Positions 50,470-59,578 of a stretch of DNA of 64,000 nucleotides are shown one piece after another. The notes beneath the pieces were generated by a model. It was not told the DNA's origin. It saw only the letters and a list, made by a program, of their open reading frames with translations, and ran no database searches. A program made the position numbers and the translations under genes. Within the stretch, counting starts at the first letter, position 1, and every line of letters starts with the position of its first letter. This DNA is from Variovorax paradoxus NBRC 15149 (lineage in GTDB: Bacteria; Pseudomonadota; Gammaproteobacteria; Burkholderiales; Burkholderiaceae_C), in NCBI RefSeq assembly GCF_001591365.1, contig NZ_BCUT01000002.1:1089754-1153753 (forward strand). The letters are read 5' to 3'.

Positions 50470-51195
50470 ATGTCCCACGCCGCCCCCTCCCCAGTTGCCG
50501 CACCTGCGAGCCCCGCACAGGGCTCCGACCGCGAACTCGCGGCGCGCGCCGCGCAAGGCGATGCGCCGGCCTTCGAGTGCATCATGCGGCGCCACAACCA
50601 GCTGCTGTTCCGCACGGCGCGCAGCATCCTCAAGAGCGACGAGGAAACCGAGGACGCGCTGCAGGACGCCTACCTGCGCGCCTGGCGCGCCATCGGCAGC
50701 TTCCGCGACGATGCGCAGCTCTCGACCTGGCTGGTCCGCATCGTGATCAACGAGGCCCTCGGGCGCCTGCGGCGCCGCGGTGCGCAGGTGATTCCGCTCG
50801 ACGGCGCCGCCGCGCCCGGCTTCGATGAAGACGAGCCCGAATCGGCGGCCGCCGACGATCCCGACAAACAACCGGAACGCCACGCCATGCGGGAAGAACT
50901 TCGGCGGCTGATGGAGCGCCGCATCGACCGCCTGCCTGATGCCTACCGCACCGTCTTCATGCTGCGGGCGGTCGAGGAGATGAGCGTCGAGGAAACGGCC
51001 GCGGCACTGGCATTGCCCGAAGCCACCGTGCGCACCCGCTTCTTCCGCGCGCGCAGCCTTTTGCGCGAAGGCCTGTCCCGCGACATCGACGTGGCCGTGG
51101 GCGATGCATTTTCATTCGACGGCACACGCTGCGATCGCATCGTGGCGCGTGTGCTGGCGAGCCTGGCCGACGAGCGGGAATCGCCCCGCCCCTGA
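50470..51195 (+). CDS. RNA polymerase sigma factor, ECF/sigma-70 family
   Basis: The 241-residue protein has sigma region 2 (ARAAQGDAPAFECIMRRHNQ; DALQDAYLRAWRAIGSFRDD) and region 4 (MSVEETAAALALPEATVRTR). There is a long acidic linker between them. No anti-sigma gene is adjacent; instead a ferritin-like protein and a cytochrome c follow. It probably drives that two-gene unit or a wider stress regulon. Start ATG 50470 gives a proline/alanine-rich N-terminus, and AAAGAGAAG lies just upstream. Confidence 0.9.
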   Translation: MSHAAPSPVAAPASPAQGSDRELAARAAQGDAPAFECIMRRHNQLLFRTARSILKSDEETEDALQDAYLRAWRAIGSFRDDAQLSTWLVRIVINEALGRLRRRGAQVIPLDGAAAPGFDEDEPESAAADDPDKQPERHAMREELRRLMERRIDRLPDAYRTVFMLRAVEEMSVEETAAALALPEATVRTRFFRARSLLREGLSRDIDVAVGDAFSFDGTRCDRIVARVLASLADERESPRP

Positions 51196-51230
51196 AGCTC
51201 TTACCCACGATCACTACGAGGAAAACAACC

Positions 51231-51800
51231 ATGTCCTTCTTTCAAATGACTTCTCCCGTCGCCGCGCGGCGCATGTTCCTCGGCCAGTCGGGGCTGGTGC
51301 TGTCCGGTGCCGCGGTCGCGCTGCTGGCCGGCCGCGATGCCCTGGCCGCCAAGACCGGCGGCGCCACCGGCAACGACGTGCAGATCCTCAACACCGCGCT
51401 TGCCGCCGAACTCGAGGCCATTGCGGCCTACCAGGCCGGCGCCGAGAGCAAGCTGCTCGAGAAGCCCGTGCTCGACCTGGCGCTGAGCTTCCAGGGCCAC
51501 CACAAGGCGCATGCGGACCTGCTCGCCAAGACGGTCGCCAAGCTCGGCGGCCATGCCGTGGCGGCCAAGGCCAGCTATGGCTTTCCGCTGGAGCAGCTGA
51601 AGTCGCAGGCCGACGTGCTGCGCTTTGCGGCCAAGCTGGAGCAGGGCGCCGTGAGCGCGTACCTGGGTGCCGTGCCGCTGTTCGGCAATCGCGACCTGTC
51701 GAAGGCGGCTGCGAGCATCCTTGGCGACGAGGCCATGCACTGGGCCGTGCTGCGGCAGGCACTCGGCGAAACGCCCGTGCCTTCGGCCTTCATGTCATGA
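51231..51800 (+). CDS. Ferritin-like domain protein with export signal
   Basis: This 189-residue protein has an N-terminal signal (ARRMFLGQSGLVLSGAAVAL, twin-arginine-like) ending near ALAA, then a four-helix ferritin-like domain with AAELEAIAAYQAG and DEAMHWAVLRQALGE, whose Glu/His could bind metal. Homologues (DUF4439-like) are often paired with sigma factors. It may store or oxidise a metal in the periplasm. It overlaps the cytochrome gene by four bases (ATGA). Confidence 0.85.
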   Translation: MSFFQMTSPVAARRMFLGQSGLVLSGAAVALLAGRDALAAKTGGATGNDVQILNTALAAELEAIAAYQAGAESKLLEKPVLDLALSFQGHHKAHADLLAKTVAKLGGHAVAAKASYGFPLEQLKSQADVLRFAAKLEQGAVSAYLGAVPLFGNRDLSKAAASILGDEAMHWAVLRQALGETPVPSAFMS

Positions 51801-52192
51801 GCTCAGGCCGGTGGCTCCTTGCGGCCGCCGCACTGGCCGCGGCCGCGCACGCGTGGGCAGTGCCCGACGCGGTGCGCGGCGAGCAGGTCTACGCGCGCTG
51901 CCTGGCCTGCCATGCGCTGGCGGTCGACCGTGTCGGGCCCCGGCACTGCGGCCTGTTCGGCCGGCTGGCCGGCAGCGTGCCCGGCTTCGCCTATTCGGAG
52001 GCCATGAAGAAATCGAGGATCGTCTGGAACGGCAAGACGCTCGACCGCTTCCTGGCCAAGCCGCTGGCCATGGTGCCCGGCACCGCCATGACCTACGACG
52101 GCGTGCCCGACGCCGCGGAGCGCGCGGACCTGATCGCCTACCTCAAGCGTGCCGACGAAGCGCCGCCATGCAGCGGCCGCGCACGCGAGTGA
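51797..52192 (+). CDS. Class I cytochrome c
   Basis: This 131-residue protein has a signal peptide (GRWLLAAAALAAAAHAWA, cleaved near residue 22), the heme site CLACH (C35, C38, H39) and the probable methionine ligand in MVPGTAMTYDG. It is a single-heme, periplasmic electron carrier. It starts within the ferritin-like gene's stop and is probably translated with it. Confidence 0.9.
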   Translation: MSSGRWLLAAAALAAAAHAWAVPDAVRGEQVYARCLACHALAVDRVGPRHCGLFGRLAGSVPGFAYSEAMKKSRIVWNGKTLDRFLAKPLAMVPGTAMTYDGVPDAAERADLIAYLKRADEAPPCSGRARE

Positions 52193-52204
52193 TCGCCAGG
52201 TCCA

Positions 52205-53149
52205 TCAGCCGCCGCCCGCCGCATTCTGCTTCGGCTGCTTGATCGTCCACAGCGCTGCCGCCATCAGCGCGACACCCGCAAGCTGGACCCCGTTCAAGCG
52301 GCGCCCGTACACCACCCAGTCCACCAGCACCGCAGTCAATGGGTACACGAACTGCAGCACGGCGATCCTGCCGAGCGAAAGCCGGGCCATGCCCGCGAAG
52401 AGAAGGGCGTAGGCCAGCCCGGTGTGCAGCACGCCCAGCCCCGCGAGCCACGCCCAGGCGGGCGCCGAATCCGGCCAGCCGAACACAAGAGGCACCCACG
52501 CCAGGACAACAACGCCGATCAGGCACTGCCACCAGGCCAGCGCGTAGGACGTGATGGCTTTTTCCGTATTGGCGAGGATGGTCACCGCGGCATAGCAGAG
52601 CGAGCCGCCCAGGCACATGAGCAGGCCGAGCGCGTAGCCGCTGCCCCACGAGGCCACCGATGCCATGTTGCCGAAAAGCCCGGTCGTCAGCGCGAGCCCG
52701 CACAGCGCGGCCAGTGTGGCGGCCCACTGGCGCGGCGACACGGCTTCGCGCAGGACCAGTGCGCCGAAGAGAATGATCCACACCGGCTGGATGTGAAAAA
52801 CAATGGTGGCCACCGCAATCGAGATGCGCGGGATCGCCGCGAAGAACAGCGCCCAGTTCAGCACCATCAGGCAGCCCGTCGCGCAGGCGATCCATCCGCT
52901 CTTGCCGCGCAGCCGCAGTTCGTTCGTTCGGCCGGTTGCCAAGCCCCATGCGAGCAGCGCCAATGCACCGAAGGCGCAGCGAAACAGCACCGTGACCAGC
53001 GGATGCTGGTGCGCCTCTTCCACGAAGACGCCGATCGTGCCGAGCAGCACGCCGCCGGCAATTAGCAGCCATTGCCCCGTGCTCTCCCGTTTCGATTGCC
53101 GGCGCGTCGCCGCGAACGCGGGGTGCACCTGGACTGCCTTCTTTTGCAT
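52205..53149 (-). CDS. EamA/DMT-family transporter
   Basis: This 314-residue protein has ten hydrophobic segments in two EamA repeats, such as FGALALLAWGLA and GIAVLQ-like LGRIAVLQFVYPLTAVLVDW. The substrate (amino acid or metabolite efflux) is unknown. I chose ATG 53147-53149; an earlier ATG at 53209 would overlap the shared operator. It is divergent from the LysR gene at 53236 and likely under its control. Confidence 0.87.
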   Translation of the reverse strand: MQKKAVQVHPAFAATRRQSKRESTGQWLLIAGGVLLGTIGVFVEEAHQHPLVTVLFRCAFGALALLAWGLATGRTNELRLRGKSGWIACATGCLMVLNWALFFAAIPRISIAVATIVFHIQPVWIILFGALVLREAVSPRQWAATLAALCGLALTTGLFGNMASVASWGSGYALGLLMCLGGSLCYAAVTILANTEKAITSYALAWWQCLIGVVVLAWVPLVFGWPDSAPAWAWLAGLGVLHTGLAYALLFAGMARLSLGRIAVLQFVYPLTAVLVDWVVYGRRLNGVQLAGVALMAAALWTIKQPKQNAAGGG

Positions 53150-53205
53150 GAAGGCGATCGTCCGCCCATGCCGCAACGGCGTAAAGCGCATAGTTCGAAG
53201 GCCTA

Positions 53206-53224
53206 TCATTCGAGCATCGAATGA
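53206..53224. promoter_or_regulatory. Palindromic operator between EamA and LysR genes
   Basis: TCATTCGA-GCA-TCGAATGA is a perfect 8-bp inverted repeat with three-base spacer. It lies 12 bases before ATG 53236, overlapping any earlier start at 53221. It is the likely regulator binding site. Confidence 0.55.
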
Positions 53225-53235
53225 GAAGCGCGACG

Positions 53236-54105
53236 ATGAAATACCCCGATTTCCAGATCGACTGGCTGCGCGCCCTGGTGGCGGTGGTGGATGCCGGCTC
53301 GCTGTCGGCCGCGGCGCCGCTGGTCCACCGCTCGCAGTCGGCGGTGAGCATGCAGATCAAGAAGCTGGAGAACGCGCTCGGCCAGGCCGTGCTGCTGCGC
53401 GGCCCGCGGCACCTGGAAGTGACACCGGCAGGCGCGCAGCTGCTGGGCTATGCGCGCCGCATGCTCGAACTGCAGTCGGAAACGCAGAACGCCATGTTCG
53501 GACCGGAGCTCGCGGGCCGCGTGCGGCTCGGCGTGCCGGACGACTACGCCTCCACCTACCTGACGCCGGTGCTGCGCAGCTTTGCCGGCCGCTACAAGGG
53601 CGTGGAAATCGAACTGACCTGCGAGCAGTCGACCTCCCTCATCCCCAAGATCGCGCGGGGCGAGCTGGACCTGGCACTGGTCTCCCGCGACAAGCCGCAA
53701 CGCGGACAGCTCCTGTTCCACGAACCGCTGGTGTGGGTCGGCACGGCGCAGCATGAAGCCTGGCGCCGCAATCCGTTGCCGATTGCCGTCTACGAGGCGG
53801 GCAGCATGGCCCGAACTGCCGCGCTCTCGAGCCTGGCCGCCAGGCGGCGCGCCTATCGCATCGTCTATCACAGCTCCAGCCTCGCCGGCCAGCTCGCGGC
53901 CGTGGAGAGCGGCCTGGCCGTGGCCGTGTTCACGCGCTGCAGCGTTCCGCCTCACCTGCAGATATTGCAGAACCTGCCCAGCGGCTTCGACCTGCCCAGG
54001 CTCAAGTCGATGGACGTGGCGGCCTTGCGCAGCAAGGTGTCGCTGCGCTCGCCCGCGGTCGATGCCATGTACGAGCAGATGCTGAGGACCTTGAGCCCGG
54101 CATAG
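53236..54105 (+). CDS. LysR-family regulator
   Basis: This 289-residue regulator has an N-terminal helix-turn-helix (FQIDWLRALVAVVDAGSLSA, RSQSAVSMQIKKLENALGQA) and a sensor domain. An ATG at 53221 is possible, but it would lie inside the palindrome. It is probably the regulator of the divergent EamA gene. Ligand unknown. Confidence 0.88.
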   Translation: MKYPDFQIDWLRALVAVVDAGSLSAAAPLVHRSQSAVSMQIKKLENALGQAVLLRGPRHLEVTPAGAQLLGYARRMLELQSETQNAMFGPELAGRVRLGVPDDYASTYLTPVLRSFAGRYKGVEIELTCEQSTSLIPKIARGELDLALVSRDKPQRGQLLFHEPLVWVGTAQHEAWRRNPLPIAVYEAGSMARTAALSSLAARRRAYRIVYHSSSLAGQLAAVESGLAVAVFTRCSVPPHLQILQNLPSGFDLPRLKSMDVAALRSKVSLRSPAVDAMYEQMLRTLSPA

Positions 54106-54123
54106 GCAAGCGCACCGGCGCCA

Positions 54124-54678
54124 TCAACCGCCGCCCTGCGGCCGAGCCAGGGTGTCGGCAAGCTCCCACAGCGACCCCATCTGGCCCGAATGAAAAAGCA
54201 GGGGCGGCACATCGGTCCGCGAGAAGCGCTCCACGCGGCCGAGGATGATGGTGTGGTCGCCTTCCTGGTGGCGCGAGTAGGTCGAGCACTCGAAGGTCGC
54301 GACGCTCTCGACGAGCCGAGCGCATCCGTTGGATCCGGCCTCGAAGGCTTCGGCGAAGCGCTCGAACTTGTCGGCCGCGGGCTTGGCGAAATGCCAGGCC
54401 AGCTCGCGCTGCCCGGCGGTCAGCACGCTGAGGTTGAACGGCCGCGTCGCCAGGAATGCATCGGCGCTGCGCGTGTCGTCGCGGATGCTCCACAGGATCA
54501 GCGGCGGGTCGAGCGACACCGATGCGAAGGAGTTGATCGTCATGCCTTCGCGCTTGCCGTCCGGCGTGGTGGTGGTCACGAGGCACACCCCCGTGGGAAA
54601 GGCGCCGAGCGCCTGCCGCAGCTGGCGCGCATCGACCGTCTCGGCCGCGTCGCCCGTGATGAGAGCCCAGGAGTACAT
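54124..54678 (-). CDS. graD: Flavin reductase component of resorcinol hydroxylase
   Basis: This 184-residue flavin reductase-like protein has FPTGVCLVTT near residue 27 and GMTINSFASVSLDPPLILWS, the flavin-binding core of HpaC-type reductases. It supplies reduced FAD/FMN to the oxygenase upstream on the same strand, 14 bases away. The pair corresponds to GraD-GraA in the gamma-resorcylate cluster of Rhizobium. ATG 54676-54678 is chosen; the longer frame is a shadow. Confidence 0.85.
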   Translation of the reverse strand: MYSWALITGDAAETVDARQLRQALGAFPTGVCLVTTTTPDGKREGMTINSFASVSLDPPLILWSIRDDTRSADAFLATRPFNLSVLTAGQRELAWHFAKPAADKFERFAEAFEAGSNGCARLVESVATFECSTYSRHQEGDHTIILGRVERFSRTDVPPLLFHSGQMGSLWELADTLARPQGGG

Positions 54679-54692
54679 GGCCGGTGCCTCGA

Positions 54693-55958
54693 TCAGTACT
54701 GGCCCTTCGGCTCCAGGCCGAGCAGGTACTGGCCCACCATCGAGGAGACCGCGTCCCAGTTGAGGCTGATGTGGCGCGAGATCGCATTCGTGTCGCGCCA
54801 CATGCGCTGGATCGGCTGGTTCAGCGACAGGCCCGCGCCTCCGACGCTCGCGAACACCGCCTCGACGGCATCGCGCGAGAGCCGCGCGGCAAAGGCATGG
54901 TCGCGCCGGTTGCGGATCCGCTGCTCGATGCTGATGACATGGCCGTCCATGGCCATCTGCTCCACCTGCGCGGTGTCGCGGTAGAGCAGCAGCCGCGCCG
55001 CATCGACGCTCGCCGATGCCTCGGCCAGGCGCGACTGCACGGGAAAGAATTCGCTGAGCCGGCTGCCGCCGCCGGCCACGGCCCCCCGCGTGACGCGCGT
55101 GCCGGCCAGTGCGATCAACTCGTCGACCGCGCCTTGCGCGGTGCCGACGATCGGCGACACCAGGCAGACCGGCACCGCCGACAGAAAGGGAATGCGGTAG
55201 ATCGGATTCGCGTTGACCTTGGCGCCCGGCGGATTGTTGGACGAAGCCTCTGCGAACGTCAGCTTGCGGTGCCCCGGAATGAACACCGGCTTGTCGATGA
55301 CGATCGCCTTGGACCCGGTGCCTGCCTGTCCGGCCACGTGCCAGTTGTCCTCGATGGCCCAGTCGGAGCGCGGCGCGAGCAAAAAGCCGGCCGTCGGAGG
55401 GGCACCTTTTTCTTCAGGCGGAAACTGCACGCCCAGCAAGGCCCACTGCGAGTTGTCCACGTTCGAGGCAAAGAGCCACTTGCCTTGCACCCGATAGCCG
55501 CCGTCGACCTTCTCGGCCATGGTCGCGGGCGCATACGAGCCGCAGACGATCGCGCGCGGGTCCTTGCGCCAGACGTCGTCCTGTGCCTCTTCCGGAAAGA
55601 TCGCGACCAGCCACTGGTGAATGGCGCCGAGCGAGCAGCCCCACGACGACGAGGTGCAGCCCCGCGCCAGTTCGCTGACCACGTCGATGAACGCGGTGAA
55701 CCCGTACTCGTAGCCGCCGTAGCGCGCGGGCTGCATCAGCCTGAAGAAGCCCGCGTCATGGAAGGCCTGCGTGGTGGCCTCGGAAACGCGGCGGTCCTGC
55801 TCGGTTTGCTGGGCCCGCTCGCGCAGCATCGGCACCAGGTTGTTTGCAGATGCAGCTATTTTTTCGATCGAAGGCGCATCCTTCACGGGCGACTTGCGGC
55901 CTGGGGCGGGGAGGTCTACGCGGTCCAGTTGAGCAAAGGGGTTGGCGGCTTCAGTCAT
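54693..55958 (-). CDS. graA: Resorcinol hydroxylase, oxygenase component (group D flavin monooxygenase)
   Basis: This 421-residue acyl-CoA-dehydrogenase-fold protein belongs to the HpaB/HsaA-like two-component flavin monooxygenases. It uses reduced flavin and O2 to hydroxylate a phenol. With the reductase next to it and decarboxylase, dioxygenase and reductase genes nearby, it probably turns resorcinol into hydroxyquinol (GraA role). The sequence RLMQPARYGGYEYGFTAFID and CTSSSWGCSLGAIHQWL are characteristic of this fold. It starts 136 bases from the divergent MarR gene. Confidence 0.87.
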   Translation of the reverse strand: MTEAANPFAQLDRVDLPAPGRKSPVKDAPSIEKIAASANNLVPMLRERAQQTEQDRRVSEATTQAFHDAGFFRLMQPARYGGYEYGFTAFIDVVSELARGCTSSSWGCSLGAIHQWLVAIFPEEAQDDVWRKDPRAIVCGSYAPATMAEKVDGGYRVQGKWLFASNVDNSQWALLGVQFPPEEKGAPPTAGFLLAPRSDWAIEDNWHVAGQAGTGSKAIVIDKPVFIPGHRKLTFAEASSNNPPGAKVNANPIYRIPFLSAVPVCLVSPIVGTAQGAVDELIALAGTRVTRGAVAGGGSRLSEFFPVQSRLAEASASVDAARLLLYRDTAQVEQMAMDGHVISIEQRIRNRRDHAFAARLSRDAVEAVFASVGGAGLSLNQPIQRMWRDTNAISRHISLNWDAVSSMVGQYLLGLEPKGQY

Positions 55959-56022
55959 GGCGGTCTCCGGATGGTGGATGGGAACTCGACGGTGGCAAGG
56001 CCTCGATTGAAGCGCATGAAAC

Positions 56023-56034
56023 TTGCAAATGCAA
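56023..56034. promoter_or_regulatory. Palindrome between the hydroxylase and MarR genes
   Basis: TTGCA-AA-TGCAA is a perfect inverted repeat in the 135-base divergent region, followed by AAATAATAAATGC. It is a likely MarR operator. Confidence 0.45.
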
Positions 56035-56093
56035 ATAATAAATGCTTGGGGTTTACGCTATATCGATGCCGGCAATCGCCTGTAGCATTCGGT

Positions 56094-56630
56094 ATGGCCA
56101 CCAGAAAACAGACCGCAGCAAAGTCGACGCAGCCACGCAAGGCGCGCGCCGAGGCGTCTCCCAAATTGAATGCAACTGCAGACAAATCGGCAGACCACGA
56201 CCTGGGGCGGGCCATTCCGTACCTGCTTGCCCGCGCAGGCATGCGCATGGGGCAGTCGTTCAGCAAGGAGCTCAAGCAGTTCAAGCTCTCGCTGACCGAG
56301 TGGCGGGTGTGCGTGGCGCTGCACCACAAGGCGCATCAGCGGCTCTCCGACCTGGCGCTGCACACGTCGACGGACGCTTCCACGCTCTCGCGGGTGGTCG
56401 ACGGCCTGCTGCAGCGCGGCGTGCTGGTGCGCGACCGGTCGGACGAGGATGCGCGCGCGCTCGCGCTGAGCCTGACCGAGGCGGGCCGCGACCTCACGCT
56501 GCGGATCATTCCGCTGGCCCAGGTCTACGAGCGTGTCTCGCTGGCCGGCTTGACCACCGCGCAGGCCGAATCGCTTCGGGACATGCTCCGGATGGTCTAC
56601 GACAACCTGGCCGTGCTGGACAACGAATGA
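56094..56630 (+). CDS. MarR-family regulator of the resorcinol hydroxylase
   Basis: This 178-residue regulator has a lysine/alanine-rich N-terminal extension (about 40 residues) and a winged helix (RLSDLALHTSTDASTLSRVV, RGVLVRDRSDEDARALALS). It is divergent from the graA-like gene and probably represses it until an aromatic effector is bound. The ATG is 56094. Confidence 0.88.
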   Translation: MATRKQTAAKSTQPRKARAEASPKLNATADKSADHDLGRAIPYLLARAGMRMGQSFSKELKQFKLSLTEWRVCVALHHKAHQRLSDLALHTSTDASTLSRVVDGLLQRGVLVRDRSDEDARALALSLTEAGRDLTLRIIPLAQVYERVSLAGLTTAQAESLRDMLRMVYDNLAVLDNE

Positions 56631-56654
56631 CGGTTCGGTGAAGGAGGCGGCGCC

Positions 56655-57608
56655 ATGAACATCAACTCCATCGACCTGAATCTTTTCCTGGTGTTCCAGG
56701 CCATCTACGCCACGCGCAGCGTCACGCTCGCGGGCGACCGCCTCGGCATGACGCAGTCCGCGGTGAGCAATGCCCTCAAGCGCATGCGCGAGCGCTTCAA
56801 CGACGCGCTGTTCGTGCGCTCGGCCGACGGTATGGTGCCCACGCCCGTCGCCGAGCGGCTCATCGCGCCCATCGAGGAAGGCATTGCCTGCCTGGTGCAG
56901 GCGGTCGACCAGGGCCGCACCTTCGAACCCGAGACCTCGAGCCGCATATTCCGGATTGCCGTCAATGACATCGGGCAACTGGTCATGGTGCCGGAGCTGC
57001 TTTCAGTCGCACGCGGCATCGCGCCGGGGGTTCGCTTCGAAACCGTGGATGTCTCCGTGGCCGAGGCCCGGCAGCGCATGCTCCACGGGCAGATCGACGT
57101 CGCCCTCGGCAGCTGGGAAGCGATGGGGCCATCGTTCTACCAGCAGCGGCTGTTCGACGAGACCTTCGTGGTGCTGATGTCGAAGGCGTCGCCGCTGGGC
57201 ACGCGCGAGCGCATCGAGCTCGACGACTACCTTGCAGCCGAGCACATCGCCTACCGGCCGCAGGGCACCACCGACTCGCAGCTTCAGCAAACCCTGGAGC
57301 GGGCCGGCGCGCTCGACCGGCGGAGGGTCGTGCTTACCGCCGCCCATTCGCTCGGCCTGACCTCGATCGTCGCCACGTCGGGGCTCTTGCTGACCGCGCC
57401 GGCACGCCTTGCCAAGGCCATGGTGGCGTCGCGCGCGGACCTGCACAGCGTCGACGCGCCGTTCGAGGTCAGGCCCTTCGAGATCCGCCAGCAGTGGCAC
57501 GAGCGCTTTCACCAGGACAGCGGCAACCGCTGGCTGCGCGAGCTGATCTTCGGGCTCTTCCATGAGCGGTCGAGCAGGGAGCCTGCGCCGCAGGCGCGAG
57601 CCACCTGA
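56655..57608 (+). CDS. LysR-family regulator of the resorcylate cluster
   Basis: This 317-residue regulator has a helix-turn-helix in SVTLAGDRLGMTQSAVSNAL and a NodD/LinR-like beginning INSIDLNLFLVFQAIY. It follows the MarR gene by 24 bases and ends next to the convergent maleylacetate reductase gene. It probably activates one of the lower-pathway operons; the ligand is likely a resorcylate or hydroxyquinol intermediate. Confidence 0.88.
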   Translation: MNINSIDLNLFLVFQAIYATRSVTLAGDRLGMTQSAVSNALKRMRERFNDALFVRSADGMVPTPVAERLIAPIEEGIACLVQAVDQGRTFEPETSSRIFRIAVNDIGQLVMVPELLSVARGIAPGVRFETVDVSVAEARQRMLHGQIDVALGSWEAMGPSFYQQRLFDETFVVLMSKASPLGTRERIELDDYLAAEHIAYRPQGTTDSQLQQTLERAGALDRRRVVLTAAHSLGLTSIVATSGLLLTAPARLAKAMVASRADLHSVDAPFEVRPFEIRQQWHERFHQDSGNRWLRELIFGLFHERSSREPAPQARAT

Positions 57609-58670
57609 TCAGGCTTGCGGTGGCGCGCCCTCCCATGCGCGGCCGAGCAGGGCGCGCAGCGCCGCCTTCTCGAGCGGCCGCGGATTCGGATATTGATTCG
57701 AGACAGCCAGATCGGCTGCATGCTCAAGACCGGCGGCCGGCATGTCGATCGCCTTCAGCGACACGGCAGCGCCGTGCGTTCTTGCGAGTTCGAAGAACCC
57801 CATGGCCGCATCTGCGACCCCCAGGGCTCTTGCAATGCGCGCCATGGCCTCTGGCGCCGCGCTCGCGTTGTAGGCCAGCGCATGCGGAAGAACCACGGTG
57901 TGCACTTGCGCATGCGGCAAATCGAAGGTGCCGCCCAGCGTGTGGCACAGCTTGTGGTGCAGGCCCATCGACACGGCGCCGAGCACAGTGCCGCACAGCC
58001 AGGCGCCGTAGAGGGCCTGGCTGCGTGCGGGCAGGTCGCGCGGGTTCTCCCGCAGCGGCTGCAGCGCCGCCGCGCAGGCGCGGATGCCTTCTTCGGCCAT
58101 CAACGAGATCACCGGGTTGCCGTCGTGCGCATACAAGCCTTCCGCCGCGTGCGCCATCGCGTTGATCGCGCTCGTGACCGTCAGGTCCAGGGGCAGCGAC
58201 AGCGTGAGCCTGGGGTCGTAGATGACGACACGCGGAAGCACGCGTGCGTCGCGTCCGGTCTTCTTCAGCCCCGCTTCCGTGATGCCGTAGATGGGCGTCG
58301 CTTCGCTGCCCGCGTAGGTCGTCGGAACCGCGATGATCGGCAGGCCGGACTCCAGCGCAATCGCCTTGCCGAGCCCGATGGTGGAGCCACCGCCGACCGC
58401 CAGCGCGCAATCCGCCTTCAGCTCCGAAGCCAGTGCGCGTGCCTTGCGCGCGGTCTCGATCGGCACGTGCATGGCTGCTTCGTCGAAGATCCCTGCGATG
58501 CGGCCCGGCAGCCGGTCGGCAATGGCCTGCGCCTGCTCGCGCTGGTTGGGCGTGCACAGGACGAGGGCGCGCGTCGCGCCCAGGCGCTCGATCTCCGCCG
58601 GCAGCTGGTCGATGCTGTCCGCACCGAAGACGATGCGCGAAGGGCTCGCGGTGTAGACGAAGCGCTCCAT
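57609..58670 (-). CDS. graC: Maleylacetate reductase
   Basis: This 353-residue iron-type alcohol dehydrogenase family enzyme reduces maleylacetate to 3-oxoadipate with NADH. GGGSTIGLGKAIAL binds the cofactor; TYAGSEATPIYGIT, SAINAMAHAAEGLY and GLHHKLCHTLGG are the family's signatures, the last holding metal/active-site histidines. It follows the dioxygenase by four bases. In the pathway it acts directly after ring cleavage of hydroxyquinol. Confidence 0.93.
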   Translation of the reverse strand: MERFVYTASPSRIVFGADSIDQLPAEIERLGATRALVLCTPNQREQAQAIADRLPGRIAGIFDEAAMHVPIETARKARALASELKADCALAVGGGSTIGLGKAIALESGLPIIAVPTTYAGSEATPIYGITEAGLKKTGRDARVLPRVVIYDPRLTLSLPLDLTVTSAINAMAHAAEGLYAHDGNPVISLMAEEGIRACAAALQPLRENPRDLPARSQALYGAWLCGTVLGAVSMGLHHKLCHTLGGTFDLPHAQVHTVVLPHALAYNASAAPEAMARIARALGVADAAMGFFELARTHGAAVSLKAIDMPAAGLEHAADLAVSNQYPNPRPLEKAALRALLGRAWEGAPPQA

Positions 58671-58674
58671 GCCC

Positions 58675-59544
58675 CTAGTCCCTGGATGCGTTGTTCAACA
58701 CGAAGTCGTAGTCGAGCGTGTGGAACGGCACCTTCATGTGCGTTCCGTCGGGCGCGATGCCGGGCTCGTGGCGCTTCCAGTCGGCGATGAGGGAAGAGCG
58801 CACGCCGAACACGGCGTCTGATTCCAGATAGCTGCCGCCCGAGCGGAACACATGGGTGATGAGCGGCTCGTAGCCCGGCGCCTTGATCATGAAGTGCAGG
58901 TGCGCGGGACGCCACGGGTGGCGCCCGAGCTGCTCCAGCATCTGGCCCACCGGGCCATCGTGCGGAATGGCATAGGGCACGGCCACGATGGACCTGAAGT
59001 GGTAGCGCCCGTCCTCGAGGCTCTTCAGCTGGCCACGACCCTGCGCATGGTCCAGCCCGGGGCGCTGCACGTCGTACCAGCCTTCATCGTCGGACTGCCA
59101 CACGTCGATGCTCGCATCGCCGATCGGCTCGCCACCGATGCCCCGGATGGTGCCGGCGACGAAGCAGGGCTCGCCGCTCGCGCCGTTGGAGATGTCGTCG
59201 CCGTTCTCGTACTGCGGCGCATCGGGCACGTAGAAGGGGCCGAACACCGTCGCCTCGGTGCATCCCGTGGGGCGCCGGTTGCACTGCGCGGTGACCAGCG
59301 TCGAAAGCCCCAGCACGTCGGACAGCAGGATGAACTCCTGGCGCTTGTCGTCCGTGATCTTTCCGACCCGCGTGAGAAAGTCGATGCCGCAGGCCCACTC
59401 GGCCTCGGTGAGCTGCACCTCGCGCGCAAAGTCGTGCAGATGCCGCACCAGGCTGTCCATCACGGCCTTCAGGCGCGGGCTGGGCGTGGCGGCCTGCGCC
59501 TTCAGGGCCGCGCTGGTGATGGTCCATTCGTCGATGTCGATCAT
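58675..59544 (-). CDS. graB: Hydroxyquinol 1,2-dioxygenase
   Basis: This 289-residue intradiol dioxygenase cleaves hydroxyquinol to maleylacetate. The iron ligands are visible: Tyr in DDEGWYDVQ, Tyr in GRYHFRSIVAVPY, and two histidines in RPAHLHFMIKA. The N-terminal helical linker is that of the catechol/hydroxyquinol group. I chose ATG 59542-59544. It is between the decarboxylase (34 bases upstream) and the maleylacetate reductase (four bases downstream). Confidence 0.92.
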   Translation of the reverse strand: MIDIDEWTITSAALKAQAATPSPRLKAVMDSLVRHLHDFAREVQLTEAEWACGIDFLTRVGKITDDKRQEFILLSDVLGLSTLVTAQCNRRPTGCTEATVFGPFYVPDAPQYENGDDISNGASGEPCFVAGTIRGIGGEPIGDASIDVWQSDDEGWYDVQRPGLDHAQGRGQLKSLEDGRYHFRSIVAVPYAIPHDGPVGQMLEQLGRHPWRPAHLHFMIKAPGYEPLITHVFRSGGSYLESDAVFGVRSSLIADWKRHEPGIAPDGTHMKVPFHTLDYDFVLNNASRD

Positions 59545-59578
59545 GGGTGCCAGTGCCTTGTCGATGAGCGCCTTGAAA

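Noticed and set aside
54684..56630. Single long plus frame running from the flavin genes into the MarR gene
   Set aside because: The first 470 codons are antisense to the graA-like gene; only the MarR part from 56094 has protein features.
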